64,000 nt of DNA from contig NC_080423.1 of assembly GCF_029873635.1 (NCBI RefSeq), positions 99,572,991-99,636,990 on the forward strand, given 5' to 3'. Both the position numbers and the translations under genes were made by a program. Positions 35,295-47,164 of this stretch are shown here, piece after piece. The notes beneath the pieces were generated by a model. The model saw only the letters and a program-made list of their open reading frames with translations. It had not been told where the DNA came from and ran no database searches. Source of the DNA: Malania oleifera. Taxonomy: Eukaryota > Streptophyta > Magnoliopsida > Santalales > Ximeniaceae. The stretch's first letter is position 1; every line of letters begins with the position of its first letter.

Positions 35295-37528
35295 ATGGAT
35301 GGTCTCATTCTCAGGAGTCTGCTCTTGTCCACTGCAGTACTGCTTCTGTACTCTGTTCTGAGAGCTGTTTACACCAGTTGGTGGGGACCCAAAAGCCTGG
35401 AGAAGCGTTTAACACAGCAGGGGATAAGAGGTACCTCTTACAAGCTTTTTTATGGTGACAAGAAAGACTTCCTGAGATTAAACAAGGAAGCGTTGTCCAA
35501 ACCCATTAGCCTAAATCACCAGATTGCATCACGGGTGCTTCCATTCACTCATCATATGGTTCAAACATATGGTAAGCAACTGATTAAAATCCCTCAGTCA
35601 ACAAAATACATGTTCTGTTTTTTTCACCTTTTCTGGGAATTCTCAAGTTTCTAGGATACATCAGCAGGATACAAAAATTTCTCTTTCCTAAGATTGACTT
35701 CTCAAAGGGTTTAATGTAAAATTGAAGAAATATACCTGGCAACAGGAAAATTTTGTGTAGAATGGGTTGGAACGAGAGCTAGGCTGATAATTGCGGACCC
35801 AGAGCTCATCAGGCTAGCATTAACAGGGAAGGACGGCCACATCCAAAAGCGAAAACAGAACCCTCTTGTTAATATTCTCGGTCTGGGCCTCTTTGCCTTG
35901 GAGGGGGAGAAATGGGCAAAGCGCAGAACATTGATGACTCCTGCTTTCCACCATGGCAAGTTAAAGGCACGTACCTCTCACAATTTCATCCTAGGGATTA
36001 ATACAATTTATCATTTATTCAATAAAGTCTTTTGGGGATTTTTTTTTCTCTACACTAATTTTCAGTAGAAAGTGTAAATTTTTAGTAGCAGTTGTCAATT
36101 TCTGTTGAGCAGGGGATGGAATACTAATGGAATGATATGAGTTTTTCTAAAAACTAAATATTTTCAATAATCATGATGCCTCCTATGACTTTGGAGTTCT
36201 GAAGTTATATTTAACAGGGGATGGGGCCAGCCTTTTCAGCCAGTTGCTGCAACATGATTGACCGGTGGAACGAACTGGTTAGTCCTGAAGGATCATGCGA
36301 ACTGGATGTTGCCCTAGAATTGCAAAATCTTACCGGTGATGTCATTGCTCGAACAGCCTTTGGAAGTAGCTATGAAGCCGGAAAGAAGATATTTGAATTC
36401 CAGAAAGAGCAGGCAACGCTGGTGATGGAAGCTTTCGAAGCCTTCTATTTTCCTGGTCTGAGGTGCACTGCTCAGTCCTTCTAACTTCAATTTAAGAGTC
36501 ATCATTTTGTGAAGATAATTTTAACTTCCAAAACCTGACTTTTCTTTGAAATACGACCTTACTCCTTAACAGCTAAGTTCATTCAACTTGTATGTGAATT
36601 ATACTTCGGTTATATGCTTTTTTACTTTAGATTCATACCCACAAAGAAAAACAGAAGGAGATATTATCTAGACAATGAGATCAAAACAACAATAAGGGGC
36701 ATTATTCGAGAAAAAGAGCAGGCCAAGAAAAACACAGAATCAAGCAGCACTGATTTATTGGGTTTGCTGTTACAATGCAAAGAACAGAAGGATAATGAGA
36801 TGACAATTGAGGATGTGATTGAAGAATGCAAGTTATTCTACTTCGCTGGCCAAGAGACTACTGCTAACCTGCTAACATGGACGATCATCGCCTTATCAAT
36901 GCATCCGAATTGGCAAGAGAAGGCAAGAGAAGAGGTTCTGCAGATTTGGGGGCAGAAAACTCCTGATGTTGAAGGCATAAACCATCTCAAGATTGTAAGT
37001 GCAATTCCGTTTATGCTACGCACAAAGGTGCTAGAAACAACACTAACACTTGAACCCACATCATTTTGGAAGCTAGTAGTTGCTTATGGAGGTAATTTGC
37101 AGGTCCCCATGGTAGTACATGAAGTCTTAAGGCTATATCCACCGGTGGTATTTATGTTACGACAGATTCATCAAAGAACAAATATAGGGGGATTGTCCAT
37201 CCCAGAAGGGATCGACCTTTACTTACCTGTGCTGCTTCTTCATCATGACCCTGACTACTGGGGTGACGATGTTGAAGAATTCAAACCAGAGAGATTTGCT
37301 GAAGGGATTTCCAAGGCATCCAAGGATCAAATGGCATTCTACCCATTTGGATGGGGACCCAGAGTCTGTATTGGCCAAAACTTTGCAATGATGGAAGCAA
37401 AGATGGCATTGGCCATGATTTTGCAGCATTTTTGGTTTGAGCTCTCGCCCACTTACACTCATGCTCCTTTTACTGTCATTACTCTTCAACCACAACATGG
37501 AGCTCCAATAATACTACACCAAATCTGA
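35295..37528 (+). CDS. Cytochrome P450, CYP72A-like
   Basis: A predicted ER-anchored heme monooxygenase; CYP72A enzymes oxidise terpenoid and related substrates, but the substrate here cannot be told. Exons inferred: 35295-35571, 35746-35966, 36218-36462, 36631-36994, 37103-37528, giving 1533 nt and 510 residues, a normal family length. Visible motifs: hydrophobic N-terminal anchor (LILRSLLLSTAVLLLYSVL), I-helix AGQETT, K-helix EVLR, FKPERF, and heme loop PFGWGPRVCIGQNFA with the cysteine intact. The tail ITLQPQHGAPIILHQI is typical of CYP72A. Start chosen at 35295, directly before the anchor; an upstream in-frame ATG at 35223 would add 24 residues. Intron 2 needs a GC donor (35967-35968) to keep frame. 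Intron 4 (108 bp) is itself open. A Copia LTR abuts the promoter. Membership of another CYP72 subfamily is possible. Confidence 0.87.
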
Positions 37529-37940
37529 GGTGTTTACGTGACAGGAACGTCATCTATATCCAAGGTGTTGTCAATTAGCTGGAAAATATTGTTCTTCGAT
37601 TTTCTTGGAAACTATATGGTTCTGTATTTCAGGGGGAAAAAAGTTGAGTTTTCCTTTTTGTTCAACGGTTGCAAGATATCTCAAGAGTGTTTCATTGCTA
37701 AAAATGAAAATTAAACCATGGAAACTTGGAAACATGAAAATTAAAATATTCAAAAAGTGAAAATTAATCAAATGACTCAAATGAAATTAAAAATGAACCA
37801 TCCTCATTTGAAACTTGGAAAAACATTAGAAAAAGAAAGGGAAAGGAAAATTTAACTGAATAAACTTTTCCATGTTTTTTGTTTTTTTGTTTTAAAATTA
37901 AAGGAGAGTGACACTTCTAATTATTTATTGATATACCCTC
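37529..37940 (+). other. 3' flank of the P450, shared with the pseudogene
   Basis: No further coding sequence. The stretch aligns with 49561-49593 plus 53096-53420, including TGTTCTTC, CTTGGAAACTATATGG and AATGACTCAAATGAAATT, so the duplication extended beyond the gene. A T-rich tract at 37870-37893 may be the end of the LINE to the right. Confidence 0.75.
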
Positions 37941-39350
37941 ACTTTTAGCGGAGGAATACCGCGGTTATATGACAAGCATTGGGAAATTACAAATAAAAAA
38001 ACATTAAAGGTCTCCAATAAACAACACTAACAACCAATCAAAACAGGACTACAAATCTAAATAAAGTTAAAAAAGAAACAAATCTAAATAGGCCTAGTAA
38101 AAAGAAAAATAATAAAATAAACTAAAATAAAAAAATCTAAACTAACAAAACAAAAATCAAGAGGATGAACTAATAACGAAGGGAAGTGAGACCCAACCTA
38201 TCCATCCAAAGGATACCTTTCATAGAACGTGATAAAAGGTGTTGTTCTTCGTAAATGACATTGTTTCCCATTCCTCTTTTTCTAGCGAGAAAGTCAGTCG
38301 CACTATTTCCTTCCCAATATTGATGGATCACCATGAAGTTCACTCCTTCTAATTCTGCCACAAGGTCCTCCCAAAAATCTCAAAGATACCACAAGGTACA
38401 TCTACATTTTTGAAACCAATTAACAACAATTCTTGAGTTAATTTTAATAATCACATTAAAATAATGAAGTCGTTTGCATAAACGAATTCCTTGCAGGATT
38501 GCTTTTAATTCCACACTATTGTTCGTACCATTTCCAAAATAGCTTGAAAAAGTCGCTTTCACCATTCTATGGCAGTCCCGAATGATTCCTCCACCTCCTG
38601 AAGTGTCTGGATTGCGCCTACAGCTCCCATCACAATTAAGTTTTATCCACCTTACTAGGTGTTTAACTCACGAGATAATTTTTCCAAGCCTAGCGCAAAC
38701 TCTCTGATGCTGAATTTGAAACTCGTTCAAATTCGTAATGTTCGATATCTTCAATTTTCAAAAAGAATTAGAGCTCTCAACTAAAGAACTAACACAGTAT
38801 CGAACACTTCTCCACGTCTGATTCGCACTTTGGTAAACTCCTTCCATTCTCGCTTTGCATCTTCGATTCCAGAGACACCACATAATCAAACACGGAATCA
38901 GACTGATTAAAATACCTTTAATAAATGATTTTCGAGCATAGTGAAACCAATTTGCAATTCTGTTTTTTCATGGAAGGAACCGTTGAAAATGAATCCCCAA
39001 CACCACACTAACCCGATGCCAAACCTCTGAAGCCACCTTGTCTAAAGAAAGAATGTGATCAGTTTTTTCCTGGCTTCTTTGCATGTGGTAATCACAAGCC
39101 GAAGCCATCGATATTCCTTTTGCCCAAATTCTATCATCTATTGCCAAGCATCTAAACTAGAATTTCCATAAGCACATTGAGATTCTTCTAGGTAATAAAA
39201 AATGCCAAAACCACTCATTCCACTCAAAATTATCACTTCTGTCCTCATTGCCTCCCATGCCATTTTTGTAGAGAAATTGCCGTCAAGGGTAGGCTTCTAG
39301 ATGAATATATCCTGACCACTTTTACCAGCTGGTACATTATGCAAGATTTC
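37941..39350 (-). pseudogene. LINE (L1-type) 3' end: zinc-binding and RNase H-like domains
   Basis: Minus-strand translation of 39350-38650 shows the region after a plant LINE reverse transcriptase: MAWEAMR, RISMCLWKF, then RCLAIDDRIWAKGISMASAC, as in the zf-RVT domain. Then an RNase H-like domain follows at 38565-38170: FSSYFGNGTNNSVELKAILQ, NVIIKINSRIVVNWF, VIHQYWEGNSATDFLAR. The acidic residue expected in the IxxDS motif is Asn. Stops (for example WKF-stop) and frameshifts show that it is dead. Left of 38165 is A-rich DNA, probably 3' UTR. Its 5' end, with endonuclease and reverse transcriptase, is missing, as expected of 5'-truncated LINE copies. Confidence 0.78.
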
Positions 39351-39536
39351 ATGTAGTAACTTAGATAATTATAGGAAGTCATGCATAAAGAGTTACTGCA
39401 TAAAGTTTTATTAAGAAAGGTTATACATTGTGATATATAGAAGGAATTGCTTACTACATAAAAAAAAAAAAAAAAAAAAAAACAAAACTGCCATGATTCA
39501 TATATTATCTTTCTTTAAAAGTTAAAGTACTTTTGT
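39351..39536. other. Short unassigned stretch with an A tract
   Basis: No gene seen. It contains about 21 consecutive A residues at 39461-39481 and ends in the target duplication TTTGT (39532-39536) of the next LTR. Confidence 0.6.
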
Positions 39537-40951
39537 TGTAAAGCCCTGAACCCTTAAACCCAGATTCGATGCGTTATACCTGATAAAATCCTAATAATCC
39601 ATAATCCATAATATACGCAGCGGAAAACATAAGCATAATCTTCATAAATATAATACCAGAGTTTATTATTTCTATCTATAATCCATATTAATCATTTATC
39701 CCCCTGTATTCACAAATCCATATACCTCAAAAAACTCATTCCACAAAACTAGTATTCACATTTATTCATTTCTCAGTGAACTTAAAACATAAAACATAAA
39801 AACATAAACATAAACTTTATACTACCCCACAGTATTATCAAAAATATACTCTTCCTCTTTATAATCCTCAAAAATGCTATAAATCATCGAGCTCTCTAAG
39901 CCCGACCTCGAGGATGTCCTGAAAAAGAAATAGTCATATTCGGGTGAAACACATCCCAGTAAGGGAAGAAACAATATATTAAAACAGCGTGTGGCTAACA
40001 TAAGGTTTATAAATATCATTTTAATAACATTTGCAAAACGTTATTATAAACACTGAAATCATTCTCTAAACCTAATTAATCACATGCAAAAGATTTAACC
40101 CACGAGATTACTTAAAGATAGGGGTGATTACCCGCCCATACAAGTAGCACCCCTCTGCTCTGATACTTAGGCAACCCTAGGGTCGCTACTAAAGCATATC
40201 AAGGCACTCACCTTACTCAGTAAGCCCTTAAGTATTAGATTGATCTCGTACTCACACAGTTCAAACAAAGGTTTACCAGCGAAGGCCCCAAGGATAGGGA
40301 AATCTACCTGTCCAAACAAGTAGGTTCCCACTGCCCTAATACGTTATGCAGCTACTGCTACATTTGAAGTTACTAGCGCACTTGCCTTTCTCAACAAGCC
40401 CTAAGGCGAAGAGTATGCCTTGCCCAATCATAATATGTTCTACGAGCATAAATACTTCTAATATCATAATACATTATTTTTTTTGTCATTATTCAACCAT
40501 TCACATTTGTTCACGTTCATAGTTTAAACATTACATTGCATTTCACTTTAAGTGTCTCTTTCACATTTACGTCATTCACATTTCACATTTCATTCCGTTG
40601 TCATTTCATTGCCATTTTATTCTATTTTCATTTCATTCATTCACATAGCAGCCGCTCTTTAACCATCATCAGTTAGTCCATATAAAAATGCACTAGAATT
40701 TGCTAACACAGCTCTTTTTAGTTGTCATCAGTTAGTCCACATAAAAATGTGTTAAAATCTGCTAACATAACTTTCAGCTATCACACATTTACATAGTTGC
40801 ATTAACATACACAAGCAGCATAGTTCATTTCATATTTTATTCTCAATGCATTACTTACTTAGCCTGCATCTCATACATATAACGTACATTTGCATAGAAC
40901 TTACATTTACTTATGCCACACAATTTAGCAATAAAACTCATACATATTCCT

Positions 40952-40986
40952 TGTAACACCCTAGAAAATGATAGGCTTGGGAATGA

Positions 40987-41041
<55 letters not shown>

Positions 41042-41262
41042 TAATTAATTAATTATTATTAGTAATTAAATAATAATACTATAATATACATTAGATATAT
41101 ATATATATATATATATAGAAAAAAAAAACAAAACAATTAAAGCTTTCTGAAGCTTAAGCTTCAGGAAGCATCTTAACATTTAGAACACCCCCCCCCTTTT
41201 ATTTTTGTTCTTCTTCTTTTGTTCTTCTTTTCTTCTTCTTTCTCCTGTTTCCTACGTGCACA

Positions 41263-41329
<67 letters not shown>

Positions 41330-41488
41330 CTCTCATTCTCTTTCCCTCTCTCCTCGATTTTGTGTTGGATTTTCACCCGATCCAAAATCAGAAGATACTA
41401 CTGAGCTCCATTCTCCGCTGTCGTCATTTCTACCAGAGCGGATCGATGGTAGGAGCGGCATAAATATATCTCCTAAGGTAAGCCAATT
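40952..41488 (+). mobile_element. 5' LTR remnant of element B
   Basis: It aligns with 44377-44930: TGTAACACCCTAGAAAATG, an AAT array, a CT array (41264-41326), and the block GAGCGGATCGATGGTAGGA, up to AAGCCAATTTT. Homology then stops. A near-perfect palindrome around AAGCTTAAGCTT lies at 41143-41172. Confidence 0.85.
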
Positions 41489-41529
41489 TTCCCTTGGCTA
41501 GCTACCCACTATGCTAGCATTGATTACCA

Positions 41530-44110
41530 TTAGAGAGTGGTAGTATTCAGACCTCTGGGGGGACAGGAGTATAGAATTGTGGGATCACGTGTACGCACCC
41601 CACCTCAGTTATTATCTGCTATTCAGGCACGTAGGTTGCTATCAGAAGGCTGTCAGGGATATTTAGCTTGTGTGAAGGCAATATTAGAAGGGGAGCTTAG
41701 GGTGGAGGATATCTCAGTGGTGAGGGATTTTCATGATGTATTCCCCAATAATTTTCCAGGACTACCTCCTGATCATGGGGTAGAGTTCATTATTGATCTT
41801 GTTCCAGGGATAGCACCGATTTCGAAGGCGTCGTATAGAATGACACCAGCAGAGCTGAAAGAATTGAAAGAGGAGTTGTAGGAACTGTTAGATAAGGTGT
41901 TTATTAGGCCCAATGTGTCGCCCTAGGGAGCACCGATTTTATTTTTGAGGAAGAAAGATGGGTCGATGAGGTTGTGCATCAACTACAGGGAAATAAACAA
42001 AGTAACTATCAAGAATAAATACCTGCTCCTGCATATTGATGATTTGTTTGATCAGTTATAGGGGACACAGATCTTTTCGAAGATAGACTTATGCTCCGGG
42101 TACCATAAGGTGAAAATCAAGCCAGAAGATGTTCCAAAGAAGGCATTCAAAACACGATATGGTCACTATGAATTTCTAGTTATGCCATTTGGTTTGACAA
42201 ATGCTCATGTAGTGTTTATGGATTTGATGAACATGGTTTTTCACCAGTGTTTGGATTAGTTTGTGGTGGTATTTATAGATGATATACTGGTGTATTTGAA
42301 AAGCCCAGAGGAGCATAAGGAGTATCTGAGTATAGTGCTTCAGGTATTGCGAGAGAAGAAGCTTTATGCGAAGCTCAAGAAGTATGAGTTCTGGCTGGAA
42401 CATGTTACCTTCCTTGGACACGTTATATCCAGGGTTGGTATTTCTATTGATCCGAGTAAAATTGAGGCGGTAGTAGACTGGGTATGACCAAAGAACGTGC
42501 ATGAGATTAGGAGTTTCTTGGGATTGGTTGGGTACTACTGCAAGTTTGTTGAGGACTTCTCTAAACTGTCAGGCCCGTTGACTAAAATGACCAGGAAAGG
42601 AGCAAAGTTTGAGTGGTCTGATGAATGCGAACAAAGCTTCCAGGAATTGAAGCAGCGACTCATCACTACGCCTGTGTTGACGTTTCCTTCAGGAGAAGAG
42701 GGGTTCGTAATTTACAGTGATGCATCCCATAAAGGGCTCGGATGTGTATTGATGTATATGGGGGTAGGTGTGAGATATTTACTGACAATAAGAGCTTAAA
42801 ATATTTCTTTACGCAGAAGAAATTGAATATGAGGCAGAGGGGATGGTTGGAGCTAATAACGGATTATGACTGCACTATCAGCTACCACCCAGGAAAGGCT
42901 AATGTGGTCGAGCTGGAAATCAGTTGATTCATTTGTGTCTGCAGTGGAGATTCAACATCCGATCTAGATGAATCTAGAGAGACTCGGTGTGGAGCTGGTA
43001 GAGGGCGATCACCAGGCATTCATTGCTGACTTGGTTTTACAGCCGACTTTACAGGAGAGGATTAAAGCAGCACAGAAGAATGACATAGAACTAGTAGAGC
43101 TTATGGGAAAGGTACAAGATGGTCAGGAACTAGAGTTCAGCATTTCAGATGATGGAGCCTTGAGGTTCCATACCAGGTTATGTGTTCCTGCCGACCCTGA
43201 GATCAAGAAGGTTATCCTGGAGGAAGCACATCGGTCCCTATATACTGTACATCCAGGTAGCACTAAAATATACATGGATTTTCGAGAGTCCTTCTGGTGG
43301 AGCAACATGAAGAGGGAGATAGCTTAGTTTGTGGATCAGTGTTTGACGTGCTAGCAAGTGAAGGCTGAGGATCAGTGTTTGACGTGCTAGCAAGTGTGTG
43401 TTGGACTTTGGAGGTCATTGGATGCAGTATCTGCCACTGGTTGAGTTTGCATATAACAACAGCTACCAGGCCAGCATTAGGATGGCACCATATAAGGCGC
43501 TTTATGGCAGGAGGTGCCGATCCCCGTTGTACTAGGATGAGGTTGGAGAGAGACAGGTATTGGAGCCAGAGTTGATACAACAGACTCAGGATAAAGTCAG
43601 ACTCATTAGAGACAGGATTAGGACAACGCAGAGCTGGTAGAAGAGTTATGCTGATACTCGTCGGTGAGAATTGGAGTTTGACACAGGAGATCACGTGTTC
43701 CTGAAGGTGGTGCCAATGAAGGGAGTTATGAGGTTTGGGTGGAAGGGTAAGCTGAGCCCTAGGTATATTGGACCATTCGAGATTCTTGAGAGAGTGGGTC
43801 CAGTTGCCTATCGTTTGGCATTACCATCGGTCCTATCTAGGATCCATGATGTATTCCACGTTTCTATGCTGAGGAAATACGTCCTAGACCCCTCCCATGT
43901 GATTAGATATGAAGCATTGGAGTTGGGTGATACTTTAGCTTATGAGGAAGTGCTAGTGTAGATTCTTAACTAGAAGGAACAGGAGCTACATACGAAGAAG
44001 ATTCCACTGGTGAAAGTTTTGTGGCACAATCATGCTGTTGAGGAGGCTTCCTGGGAACTAAAGGATCTGATGCGCCAGAAATATACACACTTGTTCAGTG
44101 GAGTTTAGAG
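41530..44110 (+). pseudogene. Element B pol: reverse transcriptase, RNase H, integrase
   Basis: The order is protease end/reverse transcriptase ([49 protein letters not shown] with the catalytic FIDD at about 42272-42283), RNase H ([19 protein letters not shown], with an internal deletion, then [15 protein letters not shown]), integrase zinc region (HRSLYTVHPGSTKIYMDF), a deleted core, and the C-terminal part ([34 protein letters not shown]). In-frame stops include 41879, 41924, 42059, 42257, 42485, 43325, 43352 and 43959. Most sit where Gln or Trp is expected. A 27-bp direct repeat occurs at 43334 and 43370. Tekay-like chromovirus, non-functional. Confidence 0.87.
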
Positions 44111-44337
44111 CTGAGACAGTCAGAGTAAAAAGAATAATATTGTGTAGTTTTTATTTGTATAGTGTAACGTAGGATAGATAGAGTTTTTAGTTTTGAAATA
44201 TAAATGGTTTTGAGAGAATTTTGGAATAGTTGTAATCTCCCAAAACCCTTGTTGTAACCACGGTGTTCCTCTGCCATAAGTAAGGATAATTAATAAAATT
44301 GAAAGTGTTTTCTCTAAGGATGGGAAGCAGACAAATA

Positions 44338-44376
44338 GTAAATTTCGGGGACGAAATTTTTATAAGGAGGGAAAAA
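44338..44376 (+). promoter_or_regulatory. Polypurine tract of element B
   Basis: AAATTTCGGGGACGAAATTT then ATAAGGAGGGAAAAA directly before the LTR start at 44377; the same layout as at 25539 and 8700. Confidence 0.88.
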
Positions 44377-44710
44377 TGTAACACCCCAGAAAATGATAGG
44401 TTTGGGAATGAAATAATAATAATAAAAATAAAAATAAAAATAAGTAAATAAATAAATAAATAAATAATTATTAATTAAATAATTATTATCATTAATTAAA
44501 TAATAATACTATAATATACATTATATATATATATATGTAAAAGTTATAATAATAATATATAAAAAAACAAAAAAAAAAAACAAAACAATTAAAGCTTCCT
44601 GAAGCTTTAGGAAACATCTTAACATTCAGAACGCCCTTGCCCCCTTTTACTTTTCTTCTTCTTCTTTTCTTCTTCTTTTTCCTATTTCCTACGTGCACAG
44701 ATTCTTTCTT

Positions 44711-44774
<64 letters not shown>

Positions 44775-47164
44775 CATTTTCTTTCTCTCTCTCCTTGATT
44801 TTGTGATGGATTTTCACCCGATCCAAAATCAGAAGATACCGCTAAACTCCATTCTCCGCTGTTGTCATTTCTACCAGAATGGATCGGTGGTAGGAGCGGC
44901 GTAAACATATCTCTTAGGGTAAGCCAATTTACCATTTTTCTTTAATTTTTTACAAATTATAAGCCCAATCGACGAACGAACACCACCACGAGAATCTAGG
45001 AATGATTCTCTACAAGTCTAGTGAAACGGAATTCTCGTGGGGTCGTCGTGGGTGAAACCCAAAATTTGGGGTACAGGGATTATTAAGGGGCTTATTTTTA
45101 ATTAATTAGTACTAATTTAGAAATGCTAAAATATTGAACATCTGAAGTTAAAGTAGGATTTCTGAAATTTAGGGCCCGGGTGAGCGCCGCGAGTGTAATT
45201 TTGGAACCTGCAGGAAAAATTTAAAAAAGTAAGTGGGGGTATTAAATAATAGTTTAAATGATAATTTGAGGTATATGAAGTTTAGGGAAGGTTAGTTGAG
45301 TATTGTTTTGGGGGAAATGAGTTAATTATTCTGGGAAAATGCAAATTGCACAAGTTGAATTTTGGGTGCCAAGGCGCAGGATTTGGGTCCTAATGAGTCT
45401 CTCAATAAGTCAGGTAAGGGGAATAAATTATAGTAGTATTTTTAGAATTACTGTTTAAATTAATATGTGAAAATGTGTTTATGGTATTTTGTCTGGAAAT
45501 TATTACGGTATAATATCAGATAAATTATGTGGCATTTAAGTAATTTTAAAGTGTGATATTTTGGAGTGTAAAATATAACGATGTGTAATTTTTGAGAAAA
45601 TATTGAAATGAGAATTATTGATGTGATTAGTGAGAAATAATGAAATATGGTATTTATATGTGAGTGGAAATGTTTTACCTGAAAAAAGAGATTTTGTGAA
45701 TTACAGATATTGGAAAATAATGAAATGTGGTATTTATTTGTGAGTGAAAATTATGTGCATGACAAATGAGTTTGTACAAATTATTGATATGAGTATTTTG
45801 GGATAATGTGAAAATACGTGAAATACGATATATATTATTACGAAATGATGAAATGTGCACAGAAAATGATGAGAATATTTATATTGAACTGAATTGTGAT
45901 ATACTGGAATATGATTGATGAAATGCCAATACCACATAATAAATGCGGGTATGTGGTGGTAAATCCAATTAGATGGTTATGATATTGAGCACGGTATCGT
46001 TACTAGTTGTGTTAGTGCAACCACAAAGACTCTTGGAGTGTGTGGCATGACAGTCGATTGAGCCATTTTGTAGGGTTGTTGGCCCCCCTGAGTCCAGATT
46101 AGGGTTATAGGTCGGCCAGTCATACTACATACGCGATATGTGATATGATATTTGATCTAACTGGGTCGGCCAACCGCAGTTAGATCCAGCTTTCGGGCTG
46201 CACAACTTTGACCATGGGGAGAAGCATGACATGGATAGAAAGATCCTCAGGGTGGCCATGAATTACAGACGCGATGTTGGTATTTGATACCAAGGATACT
46301 CATGAGCCGGAAAGTAAAATGGAAACGAAATAAAGAATGGAAATTGAAAAATAAAGAATTGTAAAATTGAGAAATGAAATCGTGTGAGTTAATAATATAA
46401 ATAATTGAGGCGAAGTGAAACTCTTCGCCTGTGGGCTTACTGAGTAAGGTGATAGGTATCAGATGTAACCATATGTGGTTGTATAACGTGTTAGGGCAGA
46501 GGGAAACTACTTGTATGGGCGGGTAATCTTCCTTATTCTCAAGAACTTTGCGGTAAATATGTGTTGAAAATTATTGAATTTGAGAAATGATTTTAAAGCT
46601 TATAAAAGCTTGTGTTGTCTATCTATATGATTATGAGAATGTGAATATCAGTGTATTTTCTCAGATGAAATGTTATTTTGAAAAGTATAAGCATGTTATA
46701 ACTGAACTCAGATGGCCACACACTATAAATAATTTATTCCTTCTTACTGAGATGTGTCTCACCCAATTTATCTAAATTTTTTAGGGAACAAAGATGGACC
46801 GGGTGATAGAACTCCGTGATAGTAGGGAGCTGAGACCCTGATACACAGGGTGAGTTTTTGGACTAGGAGAGATGTAATTTCCCTAGAGTTGAGTTGTTTT
46901 TTTTTTTTTTTTTAGTATGGGAAGGTAGTGTGAATATTTGTATGTATGTTGATACTCTGGGTATTGTATTCTAACTGATATGTATATATTGTCTTCCACT
47001 GTTAGATTGTATAATAAAATAACTTTTTACCCGGTACCCAATGCGAGTCAGGTCGTATGAATGGTAGTAGGATTGTTGACGTGACCGATTTGGAGATGCT
47101 GTGGATGTCAAGTGATTATTTATTTATTATTGAAAAAAAATTGTACGAAAATTGGGGCGTCACA
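44377..47164 (+). mobile_element. 3' LTR of element B
   Basis: A complete 2788-bp LTR. It holds a CT array (44713-44770), a leader with GATCGGTGGTAGGA, the shared Gypsy-LTR block at 46150-46230 (GGTCGGCCAACC, CATGGGG), and the end GGTACCCAATGCGAGTC to GGCGTCACA. It contains no reading frame worth calling. Confidence 0.88.

Larger units (their letters stand above)
40952..47164 (+). mobile_element. Gypsy element B, internally deleted
   Basis: It begins TGTAACACCC at 40952 and ends GGGGCGTCACA at 47164. Flanks TTCCT (40947-40951) and TTCCC (47165-47169) look like a target duplication with one change. The 3' LTR is full (44377-47164, 2788 bp). The 5' LTR is only about 540 bp and jumps straight to pol, so the rest of the LTR, primer site and gag are deleted. 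Pol carries many stops. It is a dead copy inside solo LTR J. Confidence 0.87.

Noticed and set aside
41173-41501. Frames rich in Ser-Leu or Arg-Glu.
   Set aside because: They are products of the CT array in the LTR leader. The same applies to 11727-11987, 52677-52959, 49611-49930 and 63314-63694.
44492-44698. 68-codon Lys/Arg-rich minus-strand frame.
   Set aside because: TTC/CT microsatellite complement in the B LTR.
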